DNA of 64,000 nt from Viridothelium virens (Eukaryota > Ascomycota > Dothideomycetes > Trypetheliales > Trypetheliaceae), in the NCBI GenBank assembly GCA_010094025.1, contig ML991827.1, positions 124,001 through 188,000 on the forward strand, read 5' to 3'. The notes beneath the pieces were generated by a model, which was not told the origin of the DNA, did not search any database, and saw nothing but the letters and a program-made list of their open reading frames with translations. Every line of letters starts with the position of its first letter. Position 1 is the stretch's first letter. The translations under genes and the position numbers were made by a program. Shown here piece after piece: positions 10,925-21,443 of this stretch.

Positions 10925-11839
10925 GCTACTAACCCCCCAAGGAAGATCATCCGGCAAGCATGAACGGGGCATACACTGTTTAGGAAGCCAGGATCGGTTT
11001 AGAAACCCCCTATGCGCGGCTACGTATCATGCTATCAAACTGGATCACGCCATGTTTACGGCTGATCTACTTCACGTAAGGCTGAAAATAGGTTGTTTAT
11101 TAGCAATGACACAGAATCGGCGTATCGATGGATGCCTGTTCTACGCTTTTGGATGGTCTATGTTTCGTTGATCACAAACAGTGTAGAGGTGGTCTCAATG
11201 ATGGAACAAAAGTCAATGTCAATCCGTGTTGTCCGTCTGACGTCGTAAGAAATAAGGGGCTATGTATATGAAGGCGAAGGTAATATAGGGTGGTGGTGCA
11301 CGTGTCACCCTGCATCTCGCTCCTGCCCTTTAACATCTCCTCATCCCTAAAGATATTGTTGTCCTCAGTTGATCACAAACAGTGCCACCATCTGGCGAAA
11401 GACGCCAAGGTCACCGTCGTCATGGTAGCCGAATGACATCTCAGAAGAGCTATCATTACGACGCAGCAGGATTATCTACTACTATACGGAGACAATTGTC
11501 ATCATGTTAGTGGTGCTAAAGCAAGAGGAATACTCGATTGGTTTCAAAATTCCAAGGCAAGTTGCTCCGTGCTTGATGGAAACGTTCTCGTTATGACAAA
11601 CCACCGCGAGCCTTGTCAAGACGAGGTGCAATGAAACCATCTGTCTCCATTCGAAATATCAATATAAAGGTCGTCTATCTCCAGCTTCCATGATTTAAGT
11701 CCCTCATATCATCATCATCACCACTACCACTAAAGCTCTTCATTCAGCTCTTCCACATCACTACAATCATCAAACAATTTTATTCTGCCTCATAGTTCGC
11801 GTCAACAGGCCACGCCATTACCCCCATTATTTCTTCATT
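10925..11839. other. Intergenic, with a repeated 17-mer
   Basis: No gene seen. An exact 17-mer, GTTGATCACAAACAGTG, occurs at 11167-11183 and 11368-11384, 201 bases apart. The last ~130 bases are CT/CA-rich and are the likely promoter and 5' UTR of the next gene. Confidence 0.5.
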
Positions 11840-12235
11840 ATGCAATTGAACGCCGGATTTCTCACCTTTCTAGGCATCACCGCCTCGAGCAGCCTTGCGA
11901 GTGCTCAACAATCAATTGCCTTCTACCAGCAACTCCAGAACAACGACCAGAGCAATCACTGGGTCGCTTGGGTTGACGGGGAACACGCATACCCCGGCAT
12001 GCAAGTCCTAGACGTTCTCACAAAAGCCCCTTGTGACAGGGTGTTCAGCCTCGGTGAGGTGATGTATACCTTCACCGGCTGCACCGGCGACGGCACCGCC
12101 CCCACCGCCATTCTTGACTCCGGCGGCGTCCAGATCGGCGGATGCTCCGCGAACGACAACAGCAAGATTCACTGCGGCGATGACCTCCACGATATCATAA
12201 AGCACGGCAAGTGTGGCATAGTCAATGGCGAGTAG
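11840..12235 (+). CDS. Small secreted cysteine-containing protein
   Basis: A 131-aa protein starting at the ATG at 11840. The N-terminus (MQLNAGFLTFLGITASSS and on to ...LASA) is a clear signal peptide with cleavage expected near residue 22. The mature part is about 109 residues with five cysteines (in APCDR, TGCTGD, GGCSAN, IHCGDD, GKCGI) and no known domain. Upstream sequence has an AT/CT-rich leader typical of fungal promoters. Size, secretion and cysteines make it a candidate effector or wall-interaction protein (inference). The odd number of cysteines means at least one is unpaired. It flanks the STAND/caspase island but no functional link is shown. Confidence 0.65.
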   Translation: MQLNAGFLTFLGITASSSLASAQQSIAFYQQLQNNDQSNHWVAWVDGEHAYPGMQVLDVLTKAPCDRVFSLGEVMYTFTGCTGDGTAPTAILDSGGVQIGGCSANDNSKIHCGDDLHDIIKHGKCGIVNGE

Positions 12236-13031
12236 GCTAGACCTGGTCGCATAAGCCTACCATCGTCGGCAAATACTCGAGATACCAACGCAGGAGGATT
12301 GTTGTCTAGGTTGAGATGCCACAAACATAATTTGTTAATGACGCTGGGTTTTGGTGGAAGGGATTCATCTCTCGTTCATAACTAATCTCAGATCGAGTTC
12401 GCTGGCAAATTTCTCTCTCCTTGACTTCGTTAGTAGATGAGGGCCGTCTCTTTATCCGACCACTTGATGATGCCCTTTCCTTTGCAATGCCTTGAACGTA
12501 GCTCTTGCCGACGAAGTATAACGAAAGCTCGTCTTACCCACTTCACTTAGTGGATTTCGAGCGTTATCCCTGAATTGCAGTATGTTGGTTACGCACCCTC
12601 TTTCCACAAATAAAGTTAATTGCGTGTTATATTATAGGTTGGTTGTTGTAAGAAGGTTGTAGCTTTCATAGTCATGAAAATCTTTCGTGTAAAAATATTT
12701 TATGTTGTGGCTGTTGTATGTAGTTGTCTTCAACGGCACAAGTTACGCCATAAATAAGATACCTATAACAAAGAGATACACCTTATTGATTTGAATGAGA
12801 AGGGGGTTACAGCGTGATCAGATAATCCAAGAAAAACTAAATTAATAAACCGAAATTCTACCTTTTTTCCTATAATCTTTCATTTCATTCACTTTGTTAT
12901 TCTTATGGCTCATTGCCGGGTTTCTCGCAGGCCCGTTCTGAATATTAGATGTCGTAAGGTGAAGCAATGCATCGGAAGCTCTGCCTCTGATCAACTCGAG
13001 ACAAAATAAAGTAGTCGCACCCAGCATGGGC
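12236..13031. other. Intergenic, AT-rich 3' part
   Basis: No gene seen. About 12600-12850 is AT-rich with simple-sequence character. It lies between two genes on opposite strands whose 3' ends face each other and probably holds both terminators. Confidence 0.5.
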
Positions 13032-14518
13032 TCAGTGCCACCAGGGTGCGTTTTTGCCCACGTTTCCACCCGCATTTCCGCCCACATTCCCAATGAAGAC
13101 GACCAAAGTTGCGCAATATCTGGTGGACTATTAACGGACAGACAGTAGATGTAAGATCTCTTGAACTTACGCGGCGGCAGCAGCCAAGATCTCGTGGCGC
13201 CTAGCTCTTGTAAAAAGAGATATAACCGCCGAAAAGGCCAGAGTAGAGACCAGTAGGACGCCGATACAGATAGCGTAAGCCCTACTGGTGCCCACATCAG
13301 CCACCAAATAATACAGAATATAGATTGGAATGACAAGCAAAGCTAATATTGTGAAGATGATGATACCACTGGCCGCACGATTTATGCGTCCTCGACTGTA
13401 ATACACACCGCCACTTCGACACTTTTTCTTGGTCTCTGTAGAACAAAACAGATGCTATGTAGAATCAGCGGCCTGGTCTTCACTTAAGGGGTGGGTAGAT
13501 AGTAATCATTCTTGGGTCTTTAAGCGCATCTCGATTTCGCACTACGGACGGAGTTGTGTGATTGGATGCTTACTTCGACGATTTTCTTCAGGCCTAACCT
13601 TTGTTGGAAGAATTGGAGAAGGTGCTCGATGCCTGAATCGAGCCACGCGTGCTCTCGGCCATTTCTCAAGGTAACTAGGTCTTCTAGGTGACGAACCCAA
13701 TCTCTTTCCTTTTGCGTTACCGGCTCGACTTCTTTCATGTAATTGATTACACTTTTATAATCGCCTGAAGCAGGCTTATTAAATGACACAAGATGCTGCG
13801 CGGTAATTAAAAGACTTGCTAATCGTATGATGTTAGAGGAGTGTAGACCCCAGTCAGCGGTGGTGCGTACTGTATTCACGGAACCTCTCTTCAATCTGTG
13901 TGAACAGAGCCCTTCGAGGAGCAGCACCTTCTTCTTCTGTCAAATCCCTCATCTGCAGTAAAGTTGGATTTGCCGTCTTGTTATAATCATCTATTAAATC
14001 GAGTTTTCTCTCAAGTTTGCGTAGCTCATCTTGTTTCTCTAGCAAGAGCCGACTTTGAAGATAGCCGAATCGTCGATAGACCATAAAATTCTCATCACTA
14101 TCAAGAAAGGCAGCAAGATGTGGGTAGCCTTTCGGGCATGATTCCACTATAGCGCACGGGTAAGTCAGCTCTGAGAACGAATGTGTCACAGTACGTGCGA
14201 GCTTGACTTACACTGCCTCACGATAATGTCATATATCTTTGACTGCGGCGCTGGGTCGTTTGATGGCTTTTCCGGACTGCTTGGCCAGAAGAAAGAGAAG
14301 CAGTGCCTTCTATTACGTCGACCTGGCTCTGCATTGTACAAGGGGCTTGCGGACACACCAGGAGAGGCAAAATTCACACCGCGCTCTCCTTCAGTAAGCA
14401 CCGTCCCCTGTAAAAACTTGGTCGTGGTAGATGGCTGGGACAAGGAGGTGGGTGATCTCTCAGGGTCCAGGCACAGCCCCTCCTCCAATGCTCGCGCCTT
14501 GTCCTTGGACTCGTCCAT
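13032..14518 (-). CDS. DUF6594 family membrane protein
   Basis: Five exons: 14518-14212, 14146-13871, 13818-13574, 13433-13171 and 13119-13032. They total 1179 nt, coding for 392 aa. The order of motifs is diagnostic of DUF6594: CPKGYPHLAAFLDSDENF, YRRFGYLQ, LLEKQDELRKLE, then EDLVTL, HAWLDSGIEH and YYSRGRINRAA. These are followed by two hydrophobic segments, ARRHEI and a last hydrophobic AAYCATLVVFIGN. That makes about three C-terminal membrane spans. A Gly/Asn-rich tail ends the protein. The start is fixed by an in-frame TGA three codons upstream. The third acceptor (13434) is the least certain: CTACAG|AG or CTACAGAG, and only the latter keeps frame. The family is expanded in filamentous ascomycetes; its function is unknown. 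Confidence 0.85.
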
Positions 14519-16204
14519 TGAGGGTCACCTGGCGTTGACTGAAGAACTATAAGCTCAGAGTTCCAAAAATTAGAGGAAGGCCTAATTGACGATAGATCTA
14601 CCTTGACTGAACTTATCTATGTCCTATCTATGACCAAATGCTTGGCTCACCGACTAGCCGAGATCCCCAGCCTTGCAAACCTGAGGCAGCACAAAACTGC
14701 AAACGTCCGATGGCTCACTATACAGTAAAAAAGCCATTCAATTAGCTCTGTCGAGCTTCTCGCCGTTGACCCAGTTTCCTGATGCCACCTGCTCTCCGTT
14801 GCTGTATTTCAGCTTATATTCCCAGCCAGACTGCCCATTTTGACGATTGGTAATTGTCACCAAAAAATTAGACCCATCTGGCTGTGGATACCAGGCCTGC
14901 GTTTTATTGACAAATGGATCTAGTAGCTATCTATGTGGTAAGTGGTCTGAGTAATGCCGGGCGATCAAGGCAGACTCACCGTGGCTGGATTGGCAGGCTC
15001 TTGCCAATATGAACGGTCACTCGGACTTTCTCTAGCCTATGTTGTTTAGGGAGATACGTCGTGACGCTATGTTCTCTGAATTGAGTTGCTCACATTTGAT
15101 CCAGGTTCCATTCGCAAAGCAGCGTTGTTCAAAACTTTTTGGAGATTTTCACAGCAGCCCTTTGATCCACTTAGCAAAACATGAGCTGATCATAAATATG
15201 TCTTGCGCCACTTTCTACTCGATGAGAGTGCCGTACAGCCTTCTTATATGATCTCATCGTCTGCTGTATCCGCTGAAGCCACAAGGCAAATTAGATTGGC
15301 TTTGCCCAGCGGGGCTATAAGGCAAACAATATTCTAGCTCGTGCAGCCGCGATAACGACTGAATGGCGGGATCCAATAATCATTTTTGCGACACCACCCT
15401 CATGGGAAACAAGCAAAAATCAGAAATAGACAAGACCCTCATAATGCGAGTTAATCGATGGGCGTTTCGACTGACTTCGAGGCCACTCTTGCGCCGCGTT
15501 CAGCCTCAGAGCAGGCACACGCTGAATTCGTTCACACCAGCGCGCCTAGAGATGACTAACATCACGTCACTGGCGGAACACTACATTTGGAATTTGGGGA
15601 AGTCTTCATGCCAAGGAAATGTCGCTATCTACCGAAGTGGAGGATGGCTTCTCAAAGTCAGCCTTGTCTGTACAATTATGCCGAATATGCCACAGTCCCG
15701 AGAGAACTTCGGTTTTGTGAGCAGAGCCATCTGCGATGCTTATCCGGATATTGTGGCACACTCAGCGACGTCACTGGGCTCTTAATAGTCAGCTCCCTGC
15801 ATGCCCTTCATACAGATTTGCATGCAGAAGGCAGACACTCGATCTTTCAGCTGCGCTCTCTTCCTACTACGGGCCGCTGCTGGAACACAATCAGCTTACT
15901 CCTGGGTGTGGCGCGACGTCAAACTAGTCCACAGTTACTCGGCCTTTTTCCAAGGCAGTTTTATGGCTGACAATCCTTCACCAGCGAAAGGCCGTGTGGC
16001 TTCGCTTTGGGTCGCTGCAACACGCCTCCCAGAAGTCAGGGGCTGTGCAGTTCATATACCGCTTTACCACTTATATTCCGGGTTCTACCCACGGAGGCAA
16101 CTCTAGGTCCAGGCTTTCTGCGTCGCGTAGTTGCATTGGCATCTAGAAATACTTTATATATCTCTTAACGCCTTGCTTACAGAATATCTCCTGCGGCGGG
16201 TTAC
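14519..16204. other. Mostly gene-free stretch containing one small candidate gene
   Basis: Apart from the small candidate gene at 14738-15111, nothing is supported. Open frames at 15363-15785 and 15587-15970 overlap in several registers, with no recognisable motif or credible splice pattern. They may be relics. Confidence 0.4.
14738..15111 (-). CDS. Candidate 87-aa protein, three exons
   Basis: Rebuilt from exons 15111-15094, 15036-14980 and 14926-14738, all phase 0, with GTGAGC/CATAG and GTGAGT/ATAG introns. The protein opens MEPGSNARESPSDRSYW and ends with a Trp/Tyr/Asn-rich domain holding QAWYPQPDG, VTITNRQNG, WEYKLKYSNGE and GNWVNGEKL. The alternating pattern looks like a small beta-sheet module ending in a GNWV motif, a style I associate with short uncharacterised ascomycete proteins. 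The upstream codons in another frame (FANGTWIK) resemble that motif again. So a longer, partly decayed repeat protein is an alternative. It lies between the DUF6594 and caspase-like genes. Confidence 0.45.
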
Positions 16205-17460
16205 ATGTTCGACATGGCCCCGGGAATCGGCATGCCATCAAATGATGAGGCTCCCGGACGTGTCTCACATCAGTTACCAAGTCAGGCAGCACAAGTGAGT
16301 GTTGCAATCGAATGGGAGAATATCATGCAACATGAGCCCAAGTTTTTTCGCTATGAGAAAGTCGCTGTCCTTCTCTTGTCGTGGGATGACACCTGTGATG
16401 ATCTCAGGACGGATGGAGAAGTAGGTCAAGCATCCCGTATGTATGTCTAGACCTGTACTGAAGGCTTGTAGGTCGAAAAACTCGCCACCGTCTTTGAAAC
16501 GCGATACGGCTTTGAAGTGCGGCGAAGAAAACTCAATAATAAAAAGAGGGCTCATATACAAATGGTCAAACACCTTGCCAGTTTTGTCAACAGGTTTGAG
16601 GACCAAAGCGATAGTACGCTTTTAATTATCTACTATGCAGGTCATGGATGGGCTTATGTACCTGAAGGCGATGAGCTTCGTAGGGAGTTGCGACTAGTCG
16701 GGGGGTAAGATGACCGGAGATTGCTCGTTGGAGTTCCGCTAACAGCTCTGCCAATAGTAAGAATGAGCAGAAATGGCGAAGGGAGATGAGTCGCAGTTCT
16801 GTGATGTGGACAGAAGCCGAAAAGAGCATCATCGGCTCTGAGGCAGACGTGTTGCTTATCTTCGATTGCTGCCATGCTGGCCTAATAGGACGACGTTCGG
16901 GCGATCCCAATCGATTTGAGACCCTTGCAGCATGTACAGCTGACAGTAAAACTCACATACCAGGGGATTCGTCATTTACTACGGCCTTGATCTGGGCTTT
17001 AGAGAAGCTCTACTCCGAAAAAAAGTTCTTCACCTCCTCTGACTTACGGGCGACAATCATGGACCACCCGCACTTTCCCAAAAACCAGTATCCACAATGG
17101 GATCAACGCGTGCCAGGCTTTAGTCCCATAGTCATCTCCTCATCCGCTGGTGAAATTCCTGTAACCATGCCTCAGGAACAGGCCGCGTCGCGAGCCGCTA
17201 ATGCCTCTTATATCGATATTCGCATGCACTTCGATGACGACGATGACAAAAACGAAAAGACAATGGACGTTGCACGCTTGCTTCAATCACTAAGTCAGGA
17301 AAACCGACTCCCTGCTCGTCGTATCGATTTCCTTGGGAAAAATACAGTTTGGAGTTCGAACCAATGGCGTGCTGTCGCGACGCTAGGGACGCACTGGTTA
17401 GAATATACCCTAAGGCGAAAACGCCGCAGACTGTCATCTCTAGAAACCGAGAATCTTTAA
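16205..17460 (+). CDS. Caspase-like (peptidase C14) protein
   Basis: Three exons, 16205-16420, 16472-16704 and 16758-17460, give 1152 nt and 383 aa. Introns are 51 and 53 nt (GTAGGT...TTGTAG; GTAAGA...AATAG). The caspase fold is shown by the beta-strand AVLLLSW, then LLIIYYAGHG with catalytic His130, then LLIFDCCHAG with catalytic Cys188 and TTALIWALEKL. The hydrophobic strands and GHG/DCCHAG pair place it with metacaspase/paracaspase-type C14 enzymes of fungi. It lacks the long Pro/Gln-rich prodomain of classical type I metacaspases; only ~50 residues precede the domain. The C-terminal ~90 residues carry an acidic DDDDDK stretch and a basic tail. Such proteases are linked to fungal cell death and to STAND partners (family knowledge); here the role is inferred. 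Confidence 0.85.
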
Positions 17461-18572
17461 GAGTGCCTAGGCCCGTCATTGCATGATAAGCAGGGTTCCC
17501 AACTATTAGGACCCGCGATTGGTGCCAGATCCACCACAATCTTACGGATCTTAAAATTGACCTTCTCGCTAAGTTCAGCACCATCACAATGCTGTCGATG
17601 ACCGTAAGCCACGCGTCGTTCTGGCACCATACACATCCACTACAGTCTTCATAGCGTGCGATATCACGCACACCTTGATGGAGCTCATCATATTTCAAGC
17701 TATCCGAGGCATTGGCGTTGGGTCTAAATACGGTCTAATCTGGACTATTCTAGTTGAAATGATTCCAGTGGAGCAATCCGCCAAACTCCCTGGAATCCTC
17801 ACTTCAATATCTGCTCTCAAAAACCCATTTAGAGCTCTTTGAATGGCTGATCAATAACCATTATGTCCGACAAGACACGAGAGCTATTCCCCTCTAACAT
17901 GTCAAATACTGTTGATATAAAATGCGACGCCGTCTCTTGCTCAGAATTATGCTAGATTTTTTCCACAGGAACCTCATAAAGAACCTTTGGGATTCATAGG
18001 GCGGGTTGACATTAATCTGCCAGTCCGACTCTGTGGCGTGTTCCTTGTCAATGTCAAGATATAGCGCATGGATGAAGCGTAGGATTGATATGGATTCGCT
18101 GTTGCTGTTGGCTTCGACTACTTTTCATATCCAGTCATCAAGATTATCAAGCACGAAAGCGAGCAAAGCCGCCAGCTCCGTACGGCGGCCATTGCACTCC
18201 AACGCACCCTGCCCAAACTGCTGCAACCAGTTGGGGATCTAGACGCAATTGCTGAAGAGATCTACAATGCTATTCCTCATGATGAGAAGGACTTTCCCAC
18301 CAATGAAAACTATACCACCAGAATCTTCAATGTGTACGAGCTGTCTACCAACGTAACCCTTACGTCTCACGTACCAGAAGACAAGAGCCCAAGGGAATGC
18401 AGAGCCCCGATCAGGATTATACTACATGACAGTGCTTCGGGCGACTATCTTCGGATTCCTTCTTTACTTGCGTGAGAACTTATTAGTAGATGCTGAATAA
18501 TCGGGGCCCGTGTCCAGAGTGATTCCTTGGCAAATAATTGGCGGCAGAGTGGGTACAGACTTAGGTAATGTG
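17461..18572. other. Intergenic stretch with a coding-like remnant
   Basis: No complete gene. 17500-18080 shows short broken frames on both strands without recognisable motifs. 18088-18475 holds an uninterrupted coding-like frame described separately. Confidence 0.45.
18088..18475 (+). pseudogene. Unrecognised coding fragment, about 130 codons, no start
   Basis: An open frame without ATG reads GFDYFSYPVIKIIKHESEQS and continues with LQRTLPKLLQPVGDL, NAIPHDEKDFPTNENYTTR, FNVYELSTNVTLTSHVPED and RIILHDSASGDYLRIPSLLA before a stop. The composition is that of a real protein C-terminus, not a shadow frame. The family is not recognised. A diverged copy of its 5' part sits at 3877-3955, so the region probably derives from a duplicated, now broken, gene. 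Confidence 0.45.
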
Positions 18573-20507
18573 TTAGTACTGTATACGACTAGTTAGTAGA
18601 GATGCGACTGTCTTCATCTGACCCCCAGTGACTGCCTCCAATCTACGCTGTGCTCCCCCTGCCAAAATGGATGATATCGATGTTCGCTTCTGTGGCACCA
18701 GCCTTTCCACCATTGCATAGAACTCATATCTGGAAGTTATGATTTGCGGACGTGATTTCTGAAGCTTGCGAAACGCATGAAGTTTTACTTCTTCTTCGAC
18801 GGTCAATGAATTATGAGTGTCTATTCTCGTGAGTGGACGGCCTGCGATCATTGATTTGATCCAAGAGTCTGATTCAATCCCAACTGGGTATGCATCTAAT
18901 AGATGAAGGAAACGTGAAATGGAATGTTCACTGCTAATCTGGTCAGCTTCTCTAGACCTTGTGTGATCTCATGGAGGACTGACCATTCCAGGATTCTTAC
19001 GTTCAGACTTATAGCTTTCCAGGTCTTACGGCAGCCACTTTGACGACATTCCTGGCCTACAGCATGCGTGGCTACTATGCTTAAGTAGAGCTTGATTCCG
19101 GGAGATATGCTCTGATGCCAACTCGCCCGAGAAATATCTGGGGACGATCGTGCTCCAGGCGCCCTGGTAACTATTCCGTAGAAGCCAGCGTCTATATGCC
19201 TCTCCCAGCATTGACCTTTTGATTCGCATTTGAGCATAGCCTCAAACACCTAAATGTGAGACAAGTGTTAGTATCGGCTTCTAAAACAGCGATGCTAATA
19301 CTTTTGATGCCGGATGGGGACAGTGGGTTCAACGATAAGTTAACGTCCTGACTTACGTCCCAATAGCAGAAGTATGAATAAGGCAGGCGGTATTCTCGAC
19401 CAGAAATATGGACTATTATACTACCTGTTGGGATGTTCTGTGGAGATAAGGCCGGGGTGTCCTGCATACGTCGAAGAAGCGCGTATATCTCTATATTGGT
19501 CATACTATTAGATATGTCAGTCCTGAATGCGCTTACTTCATTCGTCTATACATACTAGATATTCTTTGAATATTCCAGGATCTCTTTCGAAAGGTTGCTA
19601 AACCTATCATACATCAGCCAAGGACTCGGAGTAAGAGATATTTCACTGCGTACCTTTGCAGAAGTTGACTCACAGTATGAGTAGTCAGCTGTAAAGACCA
19701 CTTCAGTGATCTTGCATCCCGTTGAAGACTGGATGTCTGATGCTCAGTTCTGGCTATTCGCCTAGGTCGGCTGTCTTGGGTTTTCCTTGGCTGGAACCGC
19801 TGTCTCTTTTCAATCCGTTCGATACCGACTTGGAGACCAGCACAAATCTGGAGGAGTCTGCGTGTATCTATGCGGGCGAGTTCACTTGTCAATCGGACCT
19901 CGGCTGTGACTTTGTCGAGTTGGCTAGAAAGGCTCCTGGTATTTTCGTCCGCTTTAATTTGGATTAGTTGCAGTTGCTGTTGCGAATGCTCGAGTCTTTG
20001 GTTCATTGAGGGCCGAGATTCCCTAGGTGAGTGTAAAGTTTAAGCATTCAGTAAGTGCGATAGATCCCATTCTGCTCACATTGTTGACATCAAAATGAGC
20101 ATCGATATCGAAACGATTTCCATGGTTATAGCAGCTCTCAGCCTACCTATCTCTTCTTGCACACTTGTGACCCAGCGTGCCTGATGCATAACTCTTTTGA
20201 GACAATGCCTTGAGTCTCCACCAAGTGTGTCCCTAAAGCGGTCGACCCGATCTAAGAATGCCTGCAACGGCATCTCGATTGTACGAGCCATACCTCGAAC
20301 AGCATTGACATGGCTCAAAGAGTGCTCAGAAATGACGGGCAAAGACTGCAAATGTTCCAAAATGAGCTGCAAATTCTGCAGTTCTTGCATCAGCAAGACA
20401 TACTCGGTAGATGTTCCGCCAGTTTCTTTGATAGCCTTGCGCACTTTGTTGATGAGAGAAAATGTGGTAATGAAGTCGCCGACAGAGAATCCGAAGGGAG
20501 GCAGCAT
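18573..20507 (-). CDS. STAND-like N-terminal helical protein with ubiquitin-like domain
   Basis: Six exons: 20507-20080, 20022-19654, 19603-19556, 19504-19357, 19249-19001, 18938-18573. They total 1608 nt, giving 535 aa. Residues 1-~140 match the helical N-terminal domain of fungal NACHT/STAND-associated proteins (GFSVGDFI opening, LQNLQLILEHLQ). A coiled-coil-like linker follows, then a ubiquitin-like domain of the ULD type: SIIVHISGREYRLPYSYFCY, VFEAMLKCE, SWHQSISPGIKLYLSI and a paired-Cys end QECRQSGC. The C-terminal 120 residues are unassigned and basic. No P-loop is present, so it cannot be a complete STAND NTPase. It may be a stand-alone adaptor (inference). Phases agree at all five junctions; introns are 50-107 nt. 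The start is the first ATG before GFSVGDF. Confidence 0.75.
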
Positions 20508-21443
20508 TTTGAGCTGCTAGAACCATATAAAAGAGCATACCTTAGTTGAAAAGAAGAATTAGATACCCCATCGTGAGGCTTAGCCATAGCTCCTAAGAGC
20601 TATCCCAGGCCATATTCATAAGGCGCGTTTTTCGCCTCCACACATTGCATTCATGACGGTTCATTTGCCAATCATTTCCGTCCACCTACCGCAACCCGGC
20701 CTCTTGGTTCCCTGATCTTCAATTTTGCGGAGTAGGCGCAATTGGCTACATATCTTCTACTCTATGGCATAGAAGTTCTTCAGCATTTTCTGACAACCAC
20801 GTGAATGGAGTGGAACGGAAATTTGCCAATAACTGCATGCTCATGTATTTCGATGCTGAGGTGGGTCCTTGCCGGTAGAAGATGAGGCTGAAACTTGGCG
20901 GGCGTCAGTTCTCCGCCGAACGCGCTTGGCGGGGGCCCTGCCTAGCGCCCATCCTTTGCCGATCTTTGGTTCTATCACCTCCCTTGCCTTTGTTGGATTC
21001 ATTCACTGTTTTTCTAAATGGCCGGTTAAGAAGATTCGGAGCTTGATTACTCTACTAGACTCACGTAGTATTGGAATGTAGGTCTGGTGTCTAGCACAAG
21101 TGGAAAAGGAAGTCGTCGACGTGCATGGAACACGAAACACCAGAGTCGATGATCATTGATACCTGTAGTGTTACAGCTGCGGGATTCCAAACTTGTGGAC
21201 TGTGCTTCATCATGCTCATATACCCTTTCGCTGCTTGGCACGCCCTCTTCTGTCTTCTCCCTCCATCTCTTCCTGACGTCCCTGTTCCTTCAACTTCGAT
21301 CGTTCTTTCACAGTCGGCAGCAGGCTGCCTTTTAGTAACATCCACTCCTTTTCAACATTTCAGGGTTCCGACCATAAGTAAGGCCTTCAAGCTTTCCCTC
21401 CAAATTTTCGTTAGCTAACGACGTCAGATTCACTGCATCCGCA
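20508..21443. other. Intergenic; promoter side of two divergent genes
   Basis: No gene. Near the right end, 21378-21427 looks like a 50-nt 5'-UTR intron (GTAAGG donor, GCTAAC branch, CAG acceptor) belonging to the small membrane protein gene at 21444. Confidence 0.5.
21378..21427 (+). other. Probable 5'-UTR intron
   Basis: A GTAAGG donor follows ACCATAA, a GCTAAC branch motif lies 13 bases before the end, and a GTCAG acceptor ends 16 bases before the ATG at 21444. This spacing is typical of short fungal introns and supports transcription of the downstream small gene. Confidence 0.55.

Noticed and set aside
15363-15970. Overlapping plus-strand frames upstream of the caspase-like gene
   Set aside because: Three registers stay open without motif or splice pattern. 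Could be a relic, but nothing supports a gene.
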